Source: Lachnoclostridium sp.
GTDB taxonomy: Bacteria > Bacillota_A > Clostridia > Lachnospirales > Lachnospiraceae
Length of the DNA: 37,732 nucleotides
Reading direction: 5' to 3'
Assembly: GCA_015057755.1 (NCBI GenBank)
Contig: SVDR01000016.1
Coordinates: forward strand, 1 to 37,732
Below the pieces are notes generated by a model that saw only the letters and a list, made by a program, of their open reading frames with translations, searched no databases and was not told the origin of the DNA. Of the stretch, positions 1 to 7,224 are shown in pieces; within the stretch, counting starts at the first letter, position 1, and each line of letters opens with the position of its first letter. The translations under genes were made by a program, and so were the position numbers.

Positions 1-65
1 GAATGTTCTCATTCATGGCCAATACCTTAGGCCATTTTTATAAGAATTTTCAGGGTTTTACATAC

Positions 66-79
66 TGTTCAGTTTTCAA
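66..79 (-). other. rRNA-operon-like leader box
   Basis: Read on the minus strand this is TTGAAAACTGAACA. A 'CTTGAAAACTGAACA'-type box is a recurrent sequence in rRNA operon leaders and spacers of Firmicutes. It lies downstream of the two tandem promoters described below and points out of the left edge of the window. I therefore infer that a 16S rRNA gene, or another stable RNA gene, starts left of position 1. No mature rRNA sequence is visible here. Positions 1-65 continue the leader and carry a small GGCC/GGCC inverted repeat. Confidence 0.5.
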
Positions 80-114
80 GGTTCGTTGTTGTCGTTTCTC
101 GCGACAGCCAGATT

Positions 115-143
115 AATTTATCACAGCTTCGCGTTTTTGTCAA
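115..143 (-). promoter_or_regulatory. Promoter P2 of a leftward, rRNA-like operon
   Basis: On the minus strand a perfect -35 (TTGACA, 138-143) and a -10 (TAAATT, 115-120) are separated by exactly 17 bases. An A/T-rich tract lies upstream of the -35. This is the proximal of two tandem promoters, an arrangement typical of rRNA operons. Transcription would start near position 108 and run out of the left edge. Confidence 0.6.
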
Positions 144-328
144 CAGCTTTTTTGTTTTTATTTTTGAACATCTCACGCTGTCTCGAAGGACGCTCTGTTT
201 GATGTCCGTGACATTGATGTTCGCTCAACTAAGCTCGATGTTGTCTCGCTAAGGTTCGCGAACGACCTCGCACTAAGTTCATGCTTTGCATTCACTAAGT
301 TGCTTTCGGCCTCTCAAGGACATGGCAT

Positions 329-357
329 ATCTTACCACCCGTTCCGACAAAAGTCAA
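329..357 (-). promoter_or_regulatory. Promoter P1 of a leftward, rRNA-like operon
   Basis: On the minus strand a -35 (TTGACT, 352-357) and a -10 (TAAGAT, 329-334) are separated by 17 bases. It lies about 210 bases upstream of P2. Between the two promoters (about 180-320) there are several imperfect ACTAAG/CTCG repeats but no open gene. Positions 358-476 also hold no gene I can support. Confidence 0.5.
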
Positions 358-476
358 CACCTTTTTTGCAAAGTTTTTCTAATTGTTTTAAATGCATATG
401 CAATTCATTAAAATAGGCTTTTTCATGGGCAAAATGCACATAAGCAGAGTACCAAGCCAGTATATGTCCGCTGATT

Positions 477-536
477 AAAAAAGAGGCACCGACATGTGCA
501 ATGTCATTTAGTTTATGACGAAATTTATTAAGTTAA
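477..536 (+). repeat. Left copy of a ~60-bp inverted repeat
   Basis: This stretch matches 5601-5660 on the opposite strand. Three blocks are identical: AAAAAAGAGGCA (12), GCAATGTCATTTAGTTTA (18) and TTATTAAGTTAA (12). The 9-base segment between the last two blocks has the same length in both copies but a different sequence. The two copies face each other like terminal inverted repeats. This copy runs directly into the truncated IS91-type ORF, so it is probably an element end that landed in, or was joined to, that gene. Confidence 0.7.
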
Positions 537-945
537 CGTCATCTTTCACTACAATCGTCACGAAGATGATGTACCTGTAACAGAGGCTCTTCCTGCAATG
601 GAATTCATTGCACGCCTTATTCAACATATCCCGGAAAAGCACTTTAAGATGGTTCGTTATTATGGCATATATGCCAGACATCGTGAATCCGACAAAAAGC
701 TTTACAGAATCATTTCGAAGCAAGCTCAAAAAGTATTATTACAGTTCAATCAATGGCGCATGTCCATTCTGAACTCATTTGGATACGATCCGCTTCAATG
801 TCCGAAATGTGGAAAAATCATGCGTATACTTGAAATCTACTACAATCATCGCCCTGTTTCGTTACAAGAACTCTATGAAAGGACTATGCGAAAGCATGGC
901 TGTCGTTCTCCATCGAATACTATTCCCCAACGCTCTCGTTCATGA
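532..945 (+). pseudogene. IS91-type transposase, C-terminal fragment
   Basis: The frame encodes the C-terminal part of a Y2 (IS91/IS801-type) rolling-circle transposase. Recognisable segments are FHYNRHEDD, FIARLIQHIPEKHFKMVRYYG and the CPKCGK zinc pair near the end. A stop codon at 529-531 lies directly upstream in this frame, and nothing resembling the N-terminal zinc-binding region or the tyrosine catalytic domain is present. The first Met in the frame (598) is an internal codon of the original gene. The frame ends normally at 945. The break coincides with the end of the 477-536 repeat, suggesting that another element's insertion or a deletion removed the 5' part. It is almost certainly non-functional. 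Confidence 0.8.
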
Positions 946-982
946 TAAAATGAAAATATATCATCAGACGGGAGGCCTCATC

Positions 983-1171
983 ATGAAAAACGATGCAGAA
1001 AAACAACTTGTAGCGAAACTTAGAGAAAAATATCTTGCAAATCCTCCTGAAGGAATGTCTCGTCAAGACATCAAACGTATGTCTGACAGCGACCTTCTGG
1101 ACATGGATTATTTCCTACATGAATTCGATGACGACGATGAAGTCGGTGCAGAAGGCTTTTATATCTTCTAG
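983..1171 (+). CDS. Small acidic protein (62 aa) next to the IS91-type gene
   Basis: A 62-residue ORF starts at ATG 983, seven bases after a clear GGGAGG ribosome binding site (970-975). It is 37 bases downstream of the IS91-type transposase fragment on the same strand and is followed at once by a terminator-like hairpin. The N-terminal half is charged and probably helical (KNDAEKQLVAKLREKYL), then comes a PPEG segment, and the C-terminus is strongly acidic (HEFDDDDEVGAEG) and ends FYIF. It has no membrane segment and no known catalytic motif. The good RBS, intact frame and position suggest it is the accessory ORF of the IS91-like element. Its function is unknown. Confidence 0.6.
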   Translation: MKNDAEKQLVAKLREKYLANPPEGMSRQDIKRMSDSDLLDMDYFLHEFDDDDEVGAEGFYIF

Positions 1172-1193
1172 ACAACATCGTCTATTTCTCATG

Positions 1194-1217
1194 CCCGCTT
1201 CCAGCGGGTCCTTTTTA
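1194..1217 (+). terminator. Rho-independent terminator after the small ORF
   Basis: CCCGCT (1194-1199), a three-base loop and AGCGGG (1203-1208) are followed by a T-rich tail. A second perfect hairpin, TGCTCC-GTA-GGAGCA (1228-1242), follows within 20 bases. That one has no T tail and could belong to the end of the IS91-like element. Confidence 0.6.
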
Positions 1218-1304
1218 ATATGGGGAGTGCTCCGTAGGAGCAGTTTCCTAATAAACAAGAATCGAATATACAGTTCAAACACTAACTGTACAAGGTGGGA
1301 TTTT

Positions 1305-1796
1305 CCTTCTCCATATCCCATGAAACTGCGAATTATCCGTTTCATGCTTGATACAGGACAATATGAAACCCTTGCAACAAGTCTTCCAAGAAGTTTTTCT
1401 TTACAAGAAATTAAGGAACTTTACCATGCACGTTGGGGAATTGAGACAGCCTTTCGAGAATTAAAATACGGATTTGGACTTGTAAATCTTCATAGTAAGA
1501 ATGATGATTTTGTAAAACAGGAAATTTTTGCGGCAATGATTATGTCGAATTTTTGTAGTAGGATTGCAGGAAAAGTTGTTGTTGAAAAAACGAAGAAAAA
1601 TATCCATGCGTACAAGGTTAATTGGAATATGGCGGTTTATCTATGCAAGAAGTTTTATCGGGAAGACAACGGGAACGGAAAGCAGTTGATGAAAGATATT
1701 GCAAAGTATACCGAAGCGGTTCGCCCTAACCGAAGTGATGAAAGAAATTTGAAAGCGAAGTCTTTTGTAGGGTTTACCTATAGGGTATCTGCATAA
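1305..1796 (+). pseudogene. IS4-family transposase, C-terminal fragment
   Basis: The frame encodes the last ~160 residues of an IS4-type DDE transposase. The Y-(2)-R-(3)-E-(6)-K signature is intact (YHARWGIETAFRELK), including the third catalytic acidic residue. It is followed by the family's 'LVNLHSKNDDFVKQEIFAAM' segment. The parts that would carry the first two Asp residues are absent. Upstream in the same frame the sequence is a shadow of the small ORF at 983-1171, so the join to unrelated DNA is around 1260-1305. The fragment cannot encode an active transposase. Confidence 0.8.
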
Positions 1797-1804
1797 AAAA
1801 AGAA

Positions 1805-1829
1805 GGGGCGGTCTTTTTGAGACTGCTCC
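1805..1829. repeat. Hairpin at the 3' end of the IS4-type remnant
   Basis: GGGGCGGTCT (1805-1814) pairs with AGACTGCTCC (1820-1829) around a TTTTG loop, a 10-bp stem with two G-T pairs. It starts eight bases after the transposase stop codon. It could be a terminator or part of the element's right end; there is no good T tail. Confidence 0.5.
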
Positions 1830-1972
1830 GTGTGATTTTACAGGAGCATATTTATTTTTTGAAAATTCCATCATAAAGAGGAAAAAAAATAGCTTTTTCA
1901 GAAAAAACTTATCTCTAAAGAGAAAAAGGGGCTTTGAAAAATTGAGTGTGCCAACGTCTATATCGAAATATC

Positions 1973-2270
1973 AACTAGTCAATGGAATGTAGGGAAAGTT
2001 TGCGACAATTTGAAAAAGTGAGCGAACAAAACGCCATGGAAAACCGCACAACTAGTCGTTGAAACGTAGGAAAATTGATTTTTAGAAATGGAAATACGCA
2101 TTTTTCTGAAAAATCGAACTTCCGAAAAGGCTCATTAAGTTAAGCAGGACATGTCTTGAGATTTTTCTCACTAGTCATGTAAATGTAGGAAAAATGAAAA
2201 TGTTTTTTCAAAATCACAGTCAGCAGACGTCATAAAATAGTTGCAACTAGTCTATTACAAGATGTAAAAA
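1973..2270 (+). repeat. Four interspersed degenerate ACTAGTC repeats
   Basis: Four copies of (A/C)ACTAGTC start at 1973, 2050, 2169 and 2245. In the first three the motif is followed by a variable base quartet and then AA-N-GTAGG-(A/G)AAA, about 25 conserved bases in all. The fourth copy matches well only in its first eight bases. Start-to-start distances are 77, 119 and 76. The sequences between copies are not alike. No gene is visible from 1833 to 2398, and no cas gene is nearby. I cannot assign a function; see the findings. Confidence 0.6.
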
Positions 2271-2398
2271 CCGAATGTTACTATTCTTCTGACTGATTTT
2301 TGAGAGAAACTTAAAATAACACATTTACAGGAACATGATACTATAAAATCAATAGTAAATTTGAATTTTACGCACACTTTGTAATGATTATATTGGAA

Positions 2399-2432
2399 CA
2401 GCCATCTTTTAGAGAAATCTAAGAGATGGCTG
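2399..2432. terminator. Strong hairpin downstream of the crp-type gene
   Basis: A 15-bp stem with one G-T pair (2399-2413 with 2418-2432) closes a GAAA tetraloop on the plus strand. The plus-strand side is followed by CTTTTGTT. The minus-strand side is followed by a weaker TTCCAATAT tail. It begins seven bases beyond the stop of the minus-strand regulator gene and probably ends that transcript; it may work in both directions. Confidence 0.6.
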
Positions 2433-2438
2433 CTTTTG

Positions 2439-3098
2439 TTATAGTAGGATAAACTCATTTTTGTCAAATTGTAGAAGACCTTCATCACGCATTTTGCAGA
2501 GTTCATTTGACATGGCACTGCGGTCAACACAAAGAAAATCTGCGAGTTGTTGTCTGGAAAATGGAATTATGAATTGCCTATTGTTATGTCTCTTTGCCTC
2601 TTCCGAAAGATATGATAAAAGTTTGGCGCGAGTGGAGCGTTTGGACATATGGCCGATTTTCTGAACTAGTTTTCTATTCTTTTCAGAAATTGAAAAAAAT
2701 AGGTTCTGTACGACCATAGAATGAAAACGACACGCAGTTGAGCATACAGTAAGGATACGCTTAATGTCAAAGAAAATAACGGTACTGTCTTCCTCTGCAA
2801 TGACGTCATTAAGAAGAGAACCGCTTTCTGGCGCTACATAAGCCTCTCCAAACATTTCTCCAACACGTATTACATTAACAATGTTTCGGTTTCCCCAAAA
2901 ATCATCATGTTGTACTAATAGTTTTCCATCTAATAATACGGTGATGTTATCTATGTGTTCTCCTTCTCTGAAAACATAATCTCCTTTTTTAAAGGTAAGT
3001 AATCTGGCTTGCAGACAGTTTAACATTGCGGAAATTTCATTATCCCCTACACCGGAGAATAGTTGAGTGCGTTTTAAGGTATCAATATATTTTTGCAT
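2439..3098 (-). CDS. Crp/Fnr-family transcriptional regulator, probable hcp regulator
   Basis: This 219-residue protein has the Crp family layout. Residues ~10-125 form the cyclic-nucleotide-like beta-roll (TFKKGDYVFREGEHIDNITV, then GEMFGE). A long dimerisation helix follows, and the C-terminal winged helix-turn-helix includes FSRQQLADFLCVDRSAMSNEL. There is no N-terminal Cys cluster of the FNR type, so an FNR-like [4Fe-4S] sensor is unlikely. The gene is divergent from the ferredoxin/hcp pair, with 97 bases between the starts and a palindrome in that gap. Regulators in this position commonly control hcp in response to nitric oxide or nitrite (the HcpR idea); assigning that role here is inference from context. 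The upstream palindrome could also mediate autoregulation. Confidence 0.85.
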   Translation of the reverse strand: MQKYIDTLKRTQLFSGVGDNEISAMLNCLQARLLTFKKGDYVFREGEHIDNITVLLDGKLLVQHDDFWGNRNIVNVIRVGEMFGEAYVAPESGSLLNDVIAEEDSTVIFFDIKRILTVCSTACRFHSMVVQNLFFSISEKNRKLVQKIGHMSKRSTRAKLLSYLSEEAKRHNNRQFIIPFSRQQLADFLCVDRSAMSNELCKMRDEGLLQFDKNEFILL

Positions 3099-3111
3099 AA
3101 ATCACTCCTTT

Positions 3112-3125
3112 GTTGTAAAAACAAC
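3112..3125. promoter_or_regulatory. Palindromic operator GTTGT-N4-ACAAC
   Basis: A perfect inverted repeat, GTTGT-AAAA-ACAAC, has the 5-N4-5 geometry of FNR-type sites. Its centre (3118.5) lies 41.5 bases upstream of the transcription start predicted from the -10 at 3148-3153, which is the classical class II activator position. It lies 14 bases upstream of the regulator's own start codon, so it could also affect that gene's expression. Confidence 0.6.
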
Positions 3126-3147
3126 CGACTTGTTTTAATTATTGTAT

Positions 3148-3153
3148 TATAAT
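3148..3153 (+). promoter_or_regulatory. -10 element of the ferredoxin-hcp promoter
   Basis: A consensus TATAAT is present, but no recognisable -35 lies 16-18 bases upstream, as expected for a promoter that depends on an activator. The 5' untranslated region would be about 35 bases. Confidence 0.55.
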
Positions 3154-3195
3154 TCGTCTATAAAGTCAAAGAGAACTTTAGATTGGAGGATTTAG

Positions 3196-3888
3196 ATGGT
3201 ACGTAAAATAATTAAAATCGATGAAGAAAAATGTATTGGTTGTGGAGCATGCGCAGATGCATGTCATGAAGGTGCAATCGAGATGATTGATGGAAAGGCA
3301 AAACTTACCAGAGAAGATTACTGCGATGGTTTAGGAGATTGTTTACCAACTTGTCCGACGGATGCAATCACTTTTGAAGAAAGAGAAGCTCCAGCTTATG
3401 ATGAGGCAGCGGTATTAGCTTCAAAGAAGAAAAAGGAACATGAAACTTTGGCATGTGGTTGTCCCGGAACACAGGCAAAACAGATTATGAGAGAAAATTG
3501 TGATTTTACGACACCAGCGATAAATTCCGAACTTATGCAATGGCCGGTGCAAATAAAATTGTTACCGCCTCGTGCGCCTTATTTTGATGGAGCTAATCTT
3601 TTGATTGCTGCTGATTGCACAGCCTATGCATATGGAAATTTCCATAAGGAATTTATTCGCAACCATATCACGCTTATCGGCTGTCCTAAGTTAGACGAGG
3701 GAGACTATACAGAAAAACTTACTGAAATTATTAAGAATAATAACATTAAGAGTGTAACTGTTGTTCGAATGGAAGTGCCATGCTGTGGTGGAATAGAATA
3801 TGCCGCAAAGAGAGCATTGCAGATAAGTGGTAAATTTATTCCTTGGCGTGTTGTTACTATATCAACTGATGGAAAAATATTAGATTAA
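3196..3888 (+). CDS. 2[4Fe-4S] ferredoxin-domain protein, probable Hcp partner
   Basis: The 230-residue protein begins with a 2[4Fe-4S] ferredoxin domain. The first cluster motif is CIGCGACADAC (residues ~14-24) and the second is spread over CDGLGDCLPTCP. The remaining ~150 residues are not a ferredoxin. They contain further Cys motifs (CGCPG, ADCTAYAYGNFH, GCPKLD, PCCGG) that could bind another metal or cluster. GGAGG at 3185-3189 supports the ATG at 3196. The stop is only 18 bases before the hcp start, so the two are surely cotranscribed. The natural inference is that it passes electrons to Hcp. I recognise this as a conserved hcp neighbour in Clostridia but know no biochemical name for it. 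Confidence 0.85.
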   Translation: MVRKIIKIDEEKCIGCGACADACHEGAIEMIDGKAKLTREDYCDGLGDCLPTCPTDAITFEEREAPAYDEAAVLASKKKKEHETLACGCPGTQAKQIMRENCDFTTPAINSELMQWPVQIKLLPPRAPYFDGANLLIAADCTAYAYGNFHKEFIRNHITLIGCPKLDEGDYTEKLTEIIKNNNIKSVTVVRMEVPCCGGIEYAAKRALQISGKFIPWRVVTISTDGKILD

Positions 3889-3906
3889 TGAATGGAGGAT
3901 ACAATA

Positions 3907-5511
3907 ATGGAAAATAAAATGTTTTGTTTTCAGTGTGAACAGACAGCAGGATGTCAAGCTTGTACAGGAGTACAGGGAGTATGTGGTAAAAAAGCTGATA
4001 CTGCTAAGTTACAAGATGAACTTACAGGTGCGTTAATCGGCTTAGCAAGAGCAACGGAAGGAAATGAAAACCTTGTTGATGCTAATACTGATAAGTTAAT
4101 ACTTGAAGGATTGTTTACAACAATTACCAATGTGAATTTTAACAATCAAACTATAGAGACATTGATTAAAAAAATTGAAGCTGAGAAAGAGCGTCTGGTT
4201 CCAAATTGTTTTAGTTGCGCAAGTTGTTGTGGAAGAAATGATAATTTTGATGTGCAGTTAATTTGGCAGGGGGATGAGGATGTGCGTTCGCTGAAGTCAT
4301 TGATACTTTTTGGTATTCGTGGTGTAGCTGCATATGCATATCATGCTTCTGTTTTAGGATATACCGACAAGGAAGTTAATAGTTTCTTATATAAAGCATT
4401 ATTTGCAATCGGAATGAGAGATTGGGGAATGGAAGAACTATTACCTATTGTGTTACAGACCGGTGAGATTAACTTAAAGTGTATGGCTCTTTTAGATAAA
4501 GCAAACACAGAAACTTATGGAAATCCTGCACCAACCAGTGTTTCTTTGAAAGTAGAAAAAGGTCCGTTTATTGTAATTTCTGGACATGATTTGTATGATT
4601 TAAAACAGTTATTAGAGCAGACAAAGGAAAAAGGAGTTAATGTATATACTCATGGAGAGATGCTTCCAGCACACGCATATCCGGAGCTGAAGAAATACAC
4701 TCATCTAAAAGGTAATTTTGGGACAGCATGGCAGAATCAGCAGAAAGAATTTGCCAATATTCCTGCGCCTATTCTTTTTACAACGAATTGCCTAATGCCA
4801 CCAAAGGACAGTTATTCAGATCGTGTGTTTACAACAGAAGTAGTTTCTTATCCGGATATAGTTCATGTTGGGGAAGAAAAAGATTTCTCTGTAGTCATTA
4901 ACAAGGCATTGGAACTTGGCGGATACAAAGAAGATGTGCAGTTTGCTGGAATCAATGGTGGAGAAACTGTCATGACTGGATTTGCTCATAATGCAGTATT
5001 ATCTAACGCAGAAGCGGTGATTGAAGCAGTAAAATCAGGTGCAATTAAGCATTTCTTCCTAGTTGGCGGATGCGATGGTGCAAGACCGGGAAGAAACTAT
5101 TATACAGAGTTTGTTAAGCAGACACCAGAAGATAGCATTGTACTTACACTTGCTTGTGGGAAGTATCGATTCAATGATTTGGATTTAGGAAATATTGGGG
5201 GCTTCCCTCGCATTATGGATATGGGACAGTGTAATGATGCATATAGTGCGATTAAAGTGGCTGTTGCTCTTGCAGAGGCCTTTGAATGTGGCGTGAATGA
5301 TTTACCACTTTCAATGGTACTTTCATGGTATGAGCAGAAAGCAGTATGTATCTTACTTACTTTGCTGCATCTTGGCATTAAGAATATTTTACTAGGACCA
5401 ACTCTGCCAGCATTTGTTTCACCTAATGTACTTGATTTCTTAATGAAAAATTACAACATTGCGCCAATTTCTACGCCAGAAGAGGATTTAAAGAAACTTA
5501 TCGGAGTATAG
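3907..5511 (+). CDS. hcp: Hydroxylamine reductase / hybrid cluster protein
   Basis: Hcp is a cytoplasmic Fe-S protein with a hybrid 4Fe-2O-2S cluster. It has been linked to hydroxylamine reduction and, in enterobacteria, to nitric oxide reduction. The N-terminal motif is C-x2-C-x8-C-x6-C (CFQC, then CTGVQGVC). The eight-residue gap resembles class I proteins with a [4Fe-4S] cluster rather than the longer gap of class II. Typical segments for the hybrid cluster follow: GGCDGARPGRNYYTEF, LACGKYRFN, GQCNDAYSA and SWYEQKAV. I use ATG 3907 rather than the in-frame ATG 3892: GGAGG (3894-3898) lies eight bases before 3907 but overlaps 3892, and family members begin close to the FCFQCEQT motif. This gives 534 residues. 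It is followed by a strong hairpin. Confidence 0.95.
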   Translation: MENKMFCFQCEQTAGCQACTGVQGVCGKKADTAKLQDELTGALIGLARATEGNENLVDANTDKLILEGLFTTITNVNFNNQTIETLIKKIEAEKERLVPNCFSCASCCGRNDNFDVQLIWQGDEDVRSLKSLILFGIRGVAAYAYHASVLGYTDKEVNSFLYKALFAIGMRDWGMEELLPIVLQTGEINLKCMALLDKANTETYGNPAPTSVSLKVEKGPFIVISGHDLYDLKQLLEQTKEKGVNVYTHGEMLPAHAYPELKKYTHLKGNFGTAWQNQQKEFANIPAPILFTTNCLMPPKDSYSDRVFTTEVVSYPDIVHVGEEKDFSVVINKALELGGYKEDVQFAGINGGETVMTGFAHNAVLSNAEAVIEAVKSGAIKHFFLVGGCDGARPGRNYYTEFVKQTPEDSIVLTLACGKYRFNDLDLGNIGGFPRIMDMGQCNDAYSAIKVAVALAEAFECGVNDLPLSMVLSWYEQKAVCILLTLLHLGIKNILLGPTLPAFVSPNVLDFLMKNYNIAPISTPEEDLKKLIGV

Positions 5512-5566
5512 GCAAATAAGGTGAAACTTTCAGTTTTGTGGTTCTAAAAATTCATAATGAAAAGGG

Positions 5567-5605
5567 GAGCCACTTCAACGCACAGGTTGAAGTGGCTCTT
5601 TAACT
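5567..5605. terminator. Terminator after hcp, possibly bidirectional
   Basis: A perfect 13-bp stem (5567-5579 with 5586-5598) has a six-base loop and is followed by TTTAACTT on the plus strand; the minus-strand side is followed by CCCCTTTT. It ends the hcp transcript and may stop the opposing histidine kinase transcript. It directly abuts the right copy of the inverted repeat (5601-5660), so it could be part of a mobile element end. Confidence 0.8.
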
Positions 5606-5660
5606 TAATAACTAAAAACCTAAACTAAATGACATTGCCGCCATGCGATGCCTCTTTTTT
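5601..5660 (-). repeat. Right copy of the ~60-bp inverted repeat
   Basis: Read on the minus strand this matches 477-536, with the same three identical blocks (12, 18 and 12 bases) and the same internal spacing near its inner end. Together the copies bracket the IS remnants, the ACTAGTC repeats, the regulator, the ferredoxin gene and hcp. No obvious target-site duplication is visible outside the copies. This copy also lies where the minus-strand histidine kinase transcript ends. Confidence 0.7.
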
Positions 5661-5679
5661 ATACATTATATATCCACTT

Positions 5680-7224
5680 CTATTCATCCGTTCCATCCAC
5701 CGTGAACCAGAATTCCACGCCATTATCCCAGTTCTCTGCGCCGCACTTCTGTCCGTGACCGTCGATGATCGCTTTTACAATGGAAAGACCGATTCCGGAG
5801 CCGCCATATGCGCGGGTTCGGGCCTTATCCACTTTGTAAAATTTATTCCAGAGGTTTGGAAATTCTTCTTCTGGGATCGGTGTGCCTGTATTAAATACGC
5901 TCACACGAGCCTGACCGTTTTCCTGTTTGATTCGGATGACAATAATTTTATCGCCTCCCACATGGTTGATCGCATTGCTCAGATAGTTGGTAACAACTTC
6001 TTCAATCTTAAATTCGTCGGCCCAGACATAAATCGGAGCTTGGGCTTCAAATTTCACGGTAATTTCATTTTGCTCCAGCAAAATTCGGGCTGCGCCAAGC
6101 ACGCCCTCGATCAGCTCTACGATATCAAAGCGCTCCATGACCGTTCTGTCATTGCCGCTTTCTAATGAAGACAGCGTCAGCAGCTGTTTTACCATTTTGT
6201 TCATCTTTCCGGCTTCATCCACGATGACTTCACAGTAATAATCGCGGCTTTCTTTGTCCTCCGCCATACCCTCCTGCAGACCTTCCGCATATCCCTGGAT
6301 CAATGCGATCGGAGTTTTCAGTTCATGGGACACATTTGCCACAAACTCTTTTCGCATTTCATCAATCCGCGTTTTTTCTTCAATATCCTTCTGCAGCTGA
6401 TTGTTGGCAGATTTTAGTTCACCAATCGTTTCTTTTAACCGGGCTGACAGCATGTTCATGCTGCTGCCGAGGATCTTGATCTCCTCCACATCGTGCTCTT
6501 TTGCCTCAAAACGGACATTAAAATCCAGTCGGGACATTTTCTCAGAAAGAACGGACAGTTCATTGATCGGAGTGGTCATGCGTCTCGTCGCCACATAGAT
6601 CAAAATCGCTCCGCTCACTACCGCCACAATACCAACATACGCCAGAAAGCGGTTGGACAATGCCACACTTTCACGAATGCTGGAAAGCGGAGTATTCATG
6701 ATAAATGCAGTTGTATTGTCGGAGAAAAATCCCCAGCTTTCCAGATACATTCCCTCACGGAAAGGATCAAAGCTCTGCTGAATCTTATAGTTTTCATATT
6801 CTTCCAGAACGACGGCTTTGTTCCAGTTATCACCAAAAATGTAGCGGTCCACACGACTTTTCAACAACTGGGCATCTCGCGCTGTGGAATACAAAGCAGT
6901 TTCATAGGAACTGTTATCGATCATTAAGATTGAAACATTCGTCTTATCGCTAAATTCTCGGATCAGTTTACGCAGATTTCCCTCGGTAATGTTTCCGTCT
7001 GCGTCCTGAACCTGCTTCATCGCCTCTGCAATGGAAATCCCATTTTCCTCGTTGTTCGCAATCTGACGGTCGATCGCAAGATATGCCTCGTTCAATGATT
7101 CAACTTTGTCACTGATGTAATATTTCTCCAGATAAAAATGATTTACCGCCCAGATCGACATGATCATCACCGCCACAAGAACAATGTATGTCACGGTTAA
7201 CCTGGTTCGTATAGATTTCATCAT
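5680..7224 (-). CDS. Sensor histidine kinase of an OmpR-type two-component system
   Basis: A 514-residue membrane kinase. One membrane segment spans residues ~11-29, an extracytoplasmic sensor region ~30-190, and a second membrane segment ~193-214. A HAMP domain follows, then HisKA with the phospho-acceptor His at about residue 300 (FVANVSHELKTP). The ATPase domain shows the N box (NYLSNAINHV) and G box (GGSGIGLSIVKAI). The start ATG overlaps the stop of the response regulator gene in an ATGA arrangement, so the pair is translationally coupled. The layout resembles VanS/PhoR-type kinases. The signal sensed cannot be told from sequence. Confidence 0.93.
   Translation of the reverse strand: MMKSIRTRLTVTYIVLVAVMIMSIWAVNHFYLEKYYISDKVESLNEAYLAIDRQIANNEENGISIAEAMKQVQDADGNITEGNLRKLIREFSDKTNVSILMIDNSSYETALYSTARDAQLLKSRVDRYIFGDNWNKAVVLEEYENYKIQQSFDPFREGMYLESWGFFSDNTTAFIMNTPLSSIRESVALSNRFLAYVGIVAVVSGAILIYVATRRMTTPINELSVLSEKMSRLDFNVRFEAKEHDVEEIKILGSSMNMLSARLKETIGELKSANNQLQKDIEEKTRIDEMRKEFVANVSHELKTPIALIQGYAEGLQEGMAEDKESRDYYCEVIVDEAGKMNKMVKQLLTLSSLESGNDRTVMERFDIVELIEGVLGAARILLEQNEITVKFEAQAPIYVWADEFKIEEVVTNYLSNAINHVGGDKIIVIRIKQENGQARVSVFNTGTPIPEEEFPNLWNKFYKVDKARTRAYGGSGIGLSIVKAIIDGHGQKCGAENWDNGVEFWFTVDGTDE

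Noticed and set aside
1973..2270. Calling the ACTAGTC repeats a CRISPR array
   Set aside because: Repeat identity is too low, distances of 77, 119 and 76 are uneven, gaps are about 50 bases, and no cas gene is present in the window.
3892..3906. Upstream ATG of hcp at 3892
   Set aside because: The ribosome binding site GGAGG overlaps this codon but is well spaced from ATG 3907, and family members start near the FCFQCEQT motif.
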